Below, piece by piece: positions 6,549 through 11,651 of a stretch of 11,651 nucleotides of DNA. Location: NCBI GenBank assembly GCA_016744485.1, contig JADGEG010000051.1:1-11651 (forward strand), read 5' to 3'. Source of the stretch: Arcobacter sp. Lineage in GTDB: Bacteria; Campylobacterota; Campylobacteria; Campylobacterales; Arcobacteraceae. A program made the translations under genes and the position numbers. The notes below the pieces were generated by a model. The model worked only from the letters and a program-made list of their open reading frames with translations, was not told the DNA's origin and searched no databases. Every line of letters starts with the position of its first letter. Position 1 is the first letter of the stretch.

Positions 6549-8549
6549 TTACATTTCATCGCACATCTTTTTATAAAGGCTTTTTTGTGTATTTTTTAAT
6601 TCTTTACATTTATTAAGATATTCATTACTTTTATCTTGATTATTAGATATTTTATATAATTTTATAAGTTTAAAATATATTTTTGCAAGATCATTATTTT
6701 TAATTTTTCTTGTATATTTTAAAACATCAATTAATATATTTATTGCTTTTTGATTTTGTGTTAAGTTTTTGTTTTTTAAACTATTAACCATTTTTAATTC
6801 GACAAATGGTGAATATATATATGCCTTATTTTCTTTTTGTTTATTGAATAGTTTTTCTAAAATACTATTTGCTTCTTCTTTAAAATTATTTTTTAGTAAA
6901 TATAAATAATAGTAATAATAGAAATCTATAATAATAGGATTTTTATTATTAGCCTCAATATAATTATTATTATTTCTTGCATATTTAAAAAATCTATCTA
7001 ATAATATAGAATTATTTTTTGCATTTAATATTAAAAATTGGTATAAAAATTCTTTACTTAATATATTTTCATTATTTAGCATTTTAATCCTAGAAGAAAA
7101 ATCTAAAGCTTCATCATATAAATATAATTTATAAGCTATTTGTTCTAAATAAAAATAAATATTAGCATCTTTACTTAAATTAAATGTTTGTTTTGCAAAA
7201 GAATATGTTTCTATTTTAGGCATTTCAACTAAACATTTAAAAAAATTATATTTTACTGTATCATCTTTTACTAATTTAATTAACATTTTTTTTCTAGCAT
7301 CTTTTAATGCTTTATCTAATAACACACATTGATGATTATTAAGATAATTTTTAATAATCTCAATATATATATCATCATAAATAGCATTAATAGATGAATA
7401 TCCAAAACGTTTTGCAATAATATTTGAAATACCTAAGTATACTTTTTTTGCCTTAAAAATAAAATCATAATTTTTATTAGCTTTATTGTTTAATAACTCT
7501 TGTAATAATACTTTTTGCTGTATTGATGATGAGTCTTTATATTTTTTAAGCAACATTGATGGTTGTACTTTATGCTCTCTCATTAAAATTTCATCTAGGT
7601 ACATTTTCGATTTTTTTGTATGTCTAGCATTTGGATAATCATTAATAATATCTTTATAAAGCTCTTTTGCTTTTAATAAATTTATATTTTTAGAATCATA
7701 CATTAACATATAAATATTAGCTAGTTTAAATTTGAAATCTTCAATAATAATATCTTTACTTGTTTGTTTTAATAATGCTTGTAATATTTCAACACAAAAC
7801 TCTAACATATCAGCTTTAATTAAACGATTAATTTTGTTTAAGGCTAAATAAGAATCTTGAGCATAATATTTTATATTGGTTTTTAAAACTTTTTTCATTA
7901 AAGTATAAGCTTTTTGTCTTTCATTATTTAACATATATAAATCAAATAATTCATCAGCAACAATTGTAGCAATTGTAATATCTTTAGTTTGTGTTAGTAT
8001 TGTATATAACATTTTGATTGATTTTTTATAATTATTTTGATATTTATAAGTTTTTGCAAGATAAATTTGTCCATAAGTTTGTATTAATTTATTATCAAAA
8101 TTATTAATAATGATATTTGCAAAATATTTGGCTTCTTTTACCTTATTAATTTTTAACTTTAAATCTACTAATAACATATAAGCTTTTGATAAGTCATTTT
8201 CATAAATTTCTGAACTGTTTATTGCTTTTTCTAGTATCAATTCAGCATCGTATATAATTTGTTTTGAATTTTTTCTTAAAGCTATTTGGGAGTATAAAAG
8301 AATAATATCAGAATTTAAAATTTGTATTTTATTTTTTTCTTTTAAAATGATTATTTGAGAATATGCTTCATTTATCTTATCTAGTTTTGTAAGTTTTTTA
8401 ATATAGTTTAAGATATCAAAACCATCATTTATTTCTTGTATTTTATCTTGAGATATTTGTTTTGAGTTCTCATTAATAAAATTATAATAAAAATCTTTTT
8501 TAGCATAAACAATACAGATTAATATAAGTATTATGAATAAAATTCTCAT
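6549..8549 (-). CDS. Exported helical/TPR-like repeat protein, possible PflA-like motor protein
   Basis: This 666-residue protein begins with a signal peptide (MRILFIILILICIVYA, likely cut after A16), and the rest looks almost wholly alpha-helical and lysine/asparagine/isoleucine-rich. TPR-like helix pairs are suggested around 156-190 (GQIYLAKTYKYQNNYKKSI), 274-320 (AKELYKDIINDYPNARHTKK, like the BamD/YbgF type) and 600-653 (LAKIYFKLIKLYKISNNQDK). No membrane helix follows the signal peptide, so it should be periplasmic. In Campylobacter, PflA is a large periplasmic TPR protein of the motor's disk structures, needed for stator recruitment. Location between flhB and fliI makes a PflA-like role attractive, but I cannot show homology and PflA is longer. 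The ATG has AAAAGG six bases upstream; the spacer from flhB is 3 bases. Coding and export are well supported; function is open. Confidence 0.8.
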   Translation of the reverse strand: MRILFIILILICIVYAKKDFYYNFINENSKQISQDKIQEINDGFDILNYIKKLTKLDKINEAYSQIIILKEKNKIQILNSDIILLYSQIALRKNSKQIIYDAELILEKAINSSEIYENDLSKAYMLLVDLKLKINKVKEAKYFANIIINNFDNKLIQTYGQIYLAKTYKYQNNYKKSIKMLYTILTQTKDITIATIVADELFDLYMLNNERQKAYTLMKKVLKTNIKYYAQDSYLALNKINRLIKADMLEFCVEILQALLKQTSKDIIIEDFKFKLANIYMLMYDSKNINLLKAKELYKDIINDYPNARHTKKSKMYLDEILMREHKVQPSMLLKKYKDSSSIQQKVLLQELLNNKANKNYDFIFKAKKVYLGISNIIAKRFGYSSINAIYDDIYIEIIKNYLNNHQCVLLDKALKDARKKMLIKLVKDDTVKYNFFKCLVEMPKIETYSFAKQTFNLSKDANIYFYLEQIAYKLYLYDEALDFSSRIKMLNNENILSKEFLYQFLILNAKNNSILLDRFFKYARNNNNYIEANNKNPIIIDFYYYYYLYLLKNNFKEEANSILEKLFNKQKENKAYIYSPFVELKMVNSLKNKNLTQNQKAINILIDVLKYTRKIKNNDLAKIYFKLIKLYKISNNQDKSNEYLNKCKELKNTQKSLYKKMCDEM

Positions 8550-8552
8550 TTA

Positions 8553-9608
8553 TTACCTTTTCTTCTTTTTTAATTCAAATACATAAGAAAAAATTTCAGC
8601 AACAGTTTTATAGAATTCATCTGGTATTTCCATATCTATTTCTAATTGTGCATGTAAAGCACGGGCTAATGCTGGGTTTTCTATAATTGGAATATCATTT
8701 TCTTTAGCAATATCTTTAATTTTTAATGCAAGAAAATCAATACCTTTGGCGACAACTCTTGGTGCAGAATTTGTTTTATTATCATATTGTAATGCAATGG
8801 CATAATGTGTTGGATTTGTAATTACAACATCTGCCTCTGGAACATTAGACATCATTCTTTTTTGTGCCATTTCCATTTGTATTTTACGAATACGACTTTT
8901 TACTAATGGGTCACCATCCATATTTTTATATTCATCTTTAATCTCTTGTTTACTCATTTTTAAAGATTTAAAATAAAAATGTCTTGTAAAATAAAAATCT
9001 ATTATAGCAAAAATACCTATAATTAATAATATTGTAGCTAAAAAATATCCTATTAAATTCATCATGGAGAATAAAGAAGCATTTATGTCTTGATCCATCA
9101 TTGTTAAAAAAGATTTATATGTAAAAATAAAAAGTAAAACCATAACAATAATAATTATACTTAATTTGATAGTTAATTTAAATGCTTCTATGAATTTTTT
9201 CAATGCAAATAAACTTCCTAAACCTTTTATTGGGTCTAGTTTTTGTAAATCAATTTTTAAAGGATTTAATATAAAACCAAATTGTGAATAATTACTTAAA
9301 AATGCAAACAATACAACTAATATAAAAATTGGAGCTAATACTTCAACTAAAGTTATAACTAAGGTATAAGTAATAGTGTATAAAACATCTGAATTTATTT
9401 CTTGACCAATAAAACCATAAGTGTACAATAAAATCTTTTTTATTAAGACAAGAGAATGTGATGAAAAAAATAAAAGATATAAAGAACCCACAAAAAGTAT
9501 AACAGCACCTGTAACTTCCATAGATTTAGGAACATTACCTTTCTTTTTTGTATCTTCTATTTTTTTAGGAGTTGCATCTTCTGTTTTTTCTTCATCATTA
9601 TTTGCCAT
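8553..9608 (-). CDS. flhB: Flagellar export switch protein FlhB
   Basis: FlhB is an inner-membrane export gate subunit whose cytoplasmic domain cleaves itself and switches export from hook to filament proteins when signalled by FliK. The 351 residues are a usual length. The N-terminus (EKTEDATPKKIEDTKKKGNV) is the family hallmark. Four membrane helices lie at roughly 31-52, 80-104, 147-165 and 184-207. The autocleavage motif NPTH is at 265-268, within VVITNPTHYAIAL, and the conserved ENPALARAL follows at 310-318. The lysine-rich C-terminus is short. The ATG is 9 bases after fliR, with an AGGG that overlaps the fliR stop codon. Its partner FliK is encoded two genes upstream, which fits a shared switch function. 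Confidence 0.98.
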   Translation of the reverse strand: MANNDEEKTEDATPKKIEDTKKKGNVPKSMEVTGAVILFVGSLYLLFFSSHSLVLIKKILLYTYGFIGQEINSDVLYTITYTLVITLVEVLAPIFILVVLFAFLSNYSQFGFILNPLKIDLQKLDPIKGLGSLFALKKFIEAFKLTIKLSIIIIVMVLLFIFTYKSFLTMMDQDINASLFSMMNLIGYFLATILLIIGIFAIIDFYFTRHFYFKSLKMSKQEIKDEYKNMDGDPLVKSRIRKIQMEMAQKRMMSNVPEADVVITNPTHYAIALQYDNKTNSAPRVVAKGIDFLALKIKDIAKENDIPIIENPALARALHAQLEIDMEIPDEFYKTVAEIFSYVFELKKKKR

Positions 9609-9617
9609 ATATAAACC

Positions 9618-10367
9618 CTAGCTAAATTTAGAAATAAAATAATCAGTAAAACTTTGTGTAAAAATTTCCATACCTAAAATTAAAAATAAAAAAATTAAGG
9701 CAAACTTTAGCTGGAATGTTATTACAAAAGGTGAGAACGAAGGCATAGATTTTGTTCCATATCCATAATATAAATCCATAATAAAACCTATAAAAAAAAG
9801 AGGTAAAGCAAATGCAAATGCAAATGCAAACATTCTTTTTATTTCATTTATTACAAGTAATATTCCATCATATGAAAATACATTAAAAGTACCTAAGTGA
9901 ATGGAACTAAAACTATGGACTAACATAACAATAGTCATCTCATACATACTCGTTTGAAAAAACAATACAAGAGCTATTATAAATAATAATTTACTAACTA
10001 ATCCTTCATTAGTTCCAGTTGCTGGATCAAATATATTTGCCATTGATAATACTGTAGCATAACCAATAAAATCTCCAATAATTCTAACTGCTGAAAATAT
10101 GACATTTACACTAAAAGCTGCAAGTAAACCTAAAGTTGCCTCAGCAATTAAAGCTAATAAAAAATCATTGTGAGTAAATGTTGTTGTAAAAGTAATAAAA
10201 GGAAATAAAAATATTGTCATATAAAAAGCTAATGCTATTCTAATAGTAGGACTTACGGATGTATGTCCAAACACTGGCATAAAAGCTACAAATGCTACAA
10301 GTCTTGCAAATAAAAGTAAAAACTCATATACTGTATCTTCATTTAATAAAGATAAAAGTTCTTGCAT
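9618..10367 (-). CDS. fliR: Flagellar export gate protein FliR
   Basis: FliR is a membrane subunit of the FliP-FliQ-FliR export channel core. The 249 residues are within family range and almost entirely hydrophobic segments. Conserved features seen are ARLVAFVAFMPVFG at 21-34, P40 and R43, EATLG at 76-80, GDFIGYATVLSMANIFDPAT at 98-117, LPLFFIG near 188-194, and SMPSFSPFVITFQLK at 207-221. FliP and FliQ genes are not in the window, so the channel genes are dispersed, unlike the fliPQR cluster of many bacteria. The ATG overlaps the stop of the FliK C-terminal frame by one base (TAATG) and lacks a clear Shine-Dalgarno, consistent with translational coupling. An Ala-Phe alternation at 180-187 comes from a hexamer repeat. 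Confidence 0.97.
   Translation of the reverse strand: MQELLSLLNEDTVYEFLLLFARLVAFVAFMPVFGHTSVSPTIRIALAFYMTIFLFPFITFTTTFTHNDFLLALIAEATLGLLAAFSVNVIFSAVRIIGDFIGYATVLSMANIFDPATGTNEGLVSKLLFIIALVLFFQTSMYEMTIVMLVHSFSSIHLGTFNVFSYDGILLVINEIKRMFAFAFAFALPLFFIGFIMDLYYGYGTKSMPSFSPFVITFQLKFALIFLFLILGMEIFTQSFTDYFISKFS
9808..9831 (-). repeat. Hexanucleotide tandem repeat inside fliR
   Basis: On the plus strand the unit gcaaat occurs three times in a row, followed by a fourth copy ending in c. In fliR it encodes the alternating FAFAFAFA at about residues 180-187, in a hydrophobic segment. Because the unit is six bases, copy changes keep the frame and add or remove two residues. Confidence 0.85.
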
Positions 10368-10903
10368 TACATATAATTTAAAGTATCAATTTCATCATCA
10401 ATAATATTTGTACTGCTTAATGCTTCATTAGATAAAGTTTCTTTTTCTTCTTTTTTTGTATGGTCATTAGTATTTGATGAATTTTGCTTGTTCATATTAA
10501 AGTCTAAATTAAATGAAGTATTATTATTAAAAGTTTTATTTAAAGAGTCTTTTAAACTTTGCTGATTTTCTATAAAAGCGTCTAGTGTGCTAGTATTTGA
10601 CATGTTCATACTAATACTAATACCACTATCTTTATCATTTTTCATCATAATAGCAATACTTCCCATTTGTGATGGGAAAAGATTAATTCTAAATGATGTA
10701 AGAGGTGCTTTATAATTTGTATACATCTTTTTAGCAAGTTCAGACATCATAGACGACATACCTTGCTTAGCACCAATAATTTTACTTTGTATACTAAGAG
10801 CTAAAGAAGGAGATATATTTAAATTAACTATTTTTTCATTTTCGACAGAATTGTTCTTACTACTTGAAATTTTAGTATTTTCATTCGTATTGTTTATATT
10901 CAT
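10367..10903 (-). CDS. fliK: FliK C-terminal domain (hook-length control), separate reading frame
   Basis: The 178 residues from the ATG at 10903 carry the FliK C-terminal domain (Flg_hook, PF02120) at about 65-135: LTSFRINLFPSQMGSIAIMM, where the family has L.P..LG.V, then a glycine turn, ISISMNMSN and a final helix with L117/L121. A polar, probably disordered tail follows, as in other FliK proteins. This domain contacts FlhB and triggers the specificity switch. FliK is normally one protein of 400-600 residues; here the upstream N-terminal part lies in another frame and ends at 10881. A TTG at 10918 would add five residues, and in-frame stop TAA at 10924-10922 prevents further extension. Neither start has a Shine-Dalgarno. 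This could be a genuine two-gene arrangement, a recent frameshift, a recoding site, or a sequencing error. Confidence 0.8.
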   Translation of the reverse strand: MNINNTNENTKISSSKNNSVENEKIVNLNISPSLALSIQSKIIGAKQGMSSMMSELAKKMYTNYKAPLTSFRINLFPSQMGSIAIMMKNDKDSGISISMNMSNTSTLDAFIENQQSLKDSLNKTFNNNTSFNLDFNMNKQNSSNTNDHTKKEEKETLSNEALSSTNIIDDEIDTLNYM

Positions 10904-10921
10904 ATGTTTTAATATCAACTT
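10881..10921 (-). other. Frame junction within fliK (+1 shift needed)
   Basis: The N-terminal frame stays open until TGA at 10883-10881. The C-terminal frame is open from just after TAA at 10924-10922. Joining them requires skipping one base (or losing two) in this 41-base overlap, which contains two AAAA runs, in ATAAAAG and ATTAAAACAT. Removing one A from either run would give a single continuous FliK. Confidence 0.7.
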
Positions 10922-11651
10922 TTATATCTTGTAAATTTAAATTCATGATTTTTGCACTTTCTTTTATATCATCTGATGAGGTGATATTTTTCACAAGTTT
11001 ATCTTGTAGATTTTTATTTTTTAGTACTTGATTATTTATAGAATAATTTTGTTTACTTAAATATATCTTATTTAAAATATCTTTTTTATTGATATTTATT
11101 TTATTTGTACTTATATTGTCTTGTTCTAGTTCATTAAAAGAATTAATAGTTTTATTTGTAATAGTAGTATTCTTTTGCTCTTTATTCATATTGTCATTGC
11201 TTACTTGTTTTGTCTGCTTTTCTACTTGTTGGTTGTTTTTTTGAGTTTTTAAATTAGATGTTTCACTTAGAGGTTTATTGATTTCTTTTTGAGTTATTTT
11301 GCTATTATTTGTTACTTCTTGTACAAGTTCTTGATACTTAGTGCTTATGATATCATCTTTTACTAATGAAGTTTTAGTTATATTTTCTTCATTAATTGTT
11401 TTTACATTAATTTCTTTTTTTATTTTGTTAATAAGTGGTGTTTGAGTATCTAAGGTTTTTGTTAGATTTAAATCTTTTTTATCAGGAATTTTATTATCTT
11501 GATTTGTAAGATTAATTTTTTGTTTAATATCTTTTGATTTTATATTAACATTTGTTTCTCTAATAAGATTAACTTCTTCTAGGCTTGTTTGCTTAGTTTG
11601 TTGAACATAATTTATTTCTTTTATATTTATATTATTTTTTTTGATTTTTAA
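10881..11651 (-). CDS. fliK: FliK N-terminal region (hook-length ruler), 5' end beyond window
   Basis: The frame is open from the right edge to TGA at 10883, giving 256 visible residues with no stop. An in-frame ATG at 11189 is therefore probably an internal methionine and not the start. The sequence is low in complexity and rich in Lys, Asn, Thr, Gln and Ile, without a recognisable domain, signal peptide or membrane segment. This fits the extended, poorly conserved, exported N-terminal half of FliK, which acts as the length ruler and interacts with hook-cap and hook subunits in other bacteria. Assignment rests on composition and on the FliK C-terminal domain following immediately in the overlapping frame. 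With that part, FliK would have at least about 435 residues. If the split is real, this half would lack the domain that switches FlhB. Confidence 0.7.
   Translation of the reverse strand, partial: LKIKKNNINIKEINYVQQTKQTSLEEVNLIRETNVNIKSKDIKQKINLTNQDNKIPDKKDLNLTKTLDTQTPLINKIKKEINVKTINEENITKTSLVKDDIISTKYQELVQEVTNNSKITQKEINKPLSETSNLKTQKNNQQVEKQTKQVSNDNMNKEQKNTTITNKTINSFNELEQDNISTNKININKKDILNKIYLSKQNYSINNQVLKNKNLQDKLVKNITSSDDIKESAKIMNLNLQDIKVDIKTYEYKQYE

Noticed and set aside
6543..6555. Small inverted repeat ATGT-TTT-ACAT before fliI
   Set aside because: A four-base A/T-rich stem is expected by chance and cannot act as a terminator.
8500..8549. Lipobox in the signal peptide of the repeat protein (Cys12)
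   Set aside because: The residue before Cys is Ile, not a small residue, and a standard cleavage site after A16 fits better.
9421..9621. Plus-strand open frame of 66 codons opposite the start of flhB
   Set aside because: It mirrors the conserved FlhB N-terminus and has no independent support.
10881..10890. prfB-like programmed +1 frameshift at GAA TGA in fliK
   Set aside because: The P-site tRNA for GAA would re-pair poorly with AAT, and no Shine-Dalgarno-like stimulator precedes the stop, so a recoding site at this exact position is not supported.
10881..11189. Separate 102-residue gene starting at the ATG at 11189
   Set aside because: The frame is open without a stop to the window edge at 11651 with the same composition, so this ATG is more likely internal to the FliK N-terminal region.

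Overview
The window is very A+T-rich, about a quarter G+C by eye. It is almost entirely filled by one run of genes on the minus strand, so transcription runs from the right edge to the left edge. The flagellar proteins look campylobacterial: FlhA in particular carries long stretches typical of Campylobacter, Helicobacter and Arcobacter. With the base composition and the shuffled flagellar gene order, the best guess is a member of the Arcobacteraceae (Campylobacterota). That assignment is inferred from recognition, not from a search.

In transcription order the layout is: a large N-terminal part of the hook-length control protein FliK, open at the right edge and ending at 10881; the FliK C-terminal domain in a different reading frame (10367-10903); fliR; flhB; a 666-residue exported helical-repeat protein; fliI; flgL; flhA; a BatD-family exported membrane protein; and an exported protein resembling a membrane-fusion protein, cut by the left edge. 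Junctions are overlaps of 1-4 bases or spacers of 3-17 bases. No non-coding stretch exceeds 20 bases, and no promoter, terminator, RNA gene, mobile element or CRISPR array was recognised.

The known genes belong to one machine. FlhA, FlhB and FliR form part of the flagellar type III export gate in the inner membrane, and FliI is the export ATPase. FliK measures hook length and triggers the FlhB substrate switch, and FlgL is exported after the switch to join hook and filament. FliP, FliQ, FliH and FliJ are not in the window.

Three genes do not belong to the universal flagellar set: the repeat protein, the BatD-family protein and the HlyD-like protein. All have signal peptides and are interleaved with core export genes, so they are candidate lineage-specific periplasmic motor or assembly factors. 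Other points of interest are the split fliK and two homopolymer tracts in flhA (T9 and G6) that could support slipped-strand phase variation.
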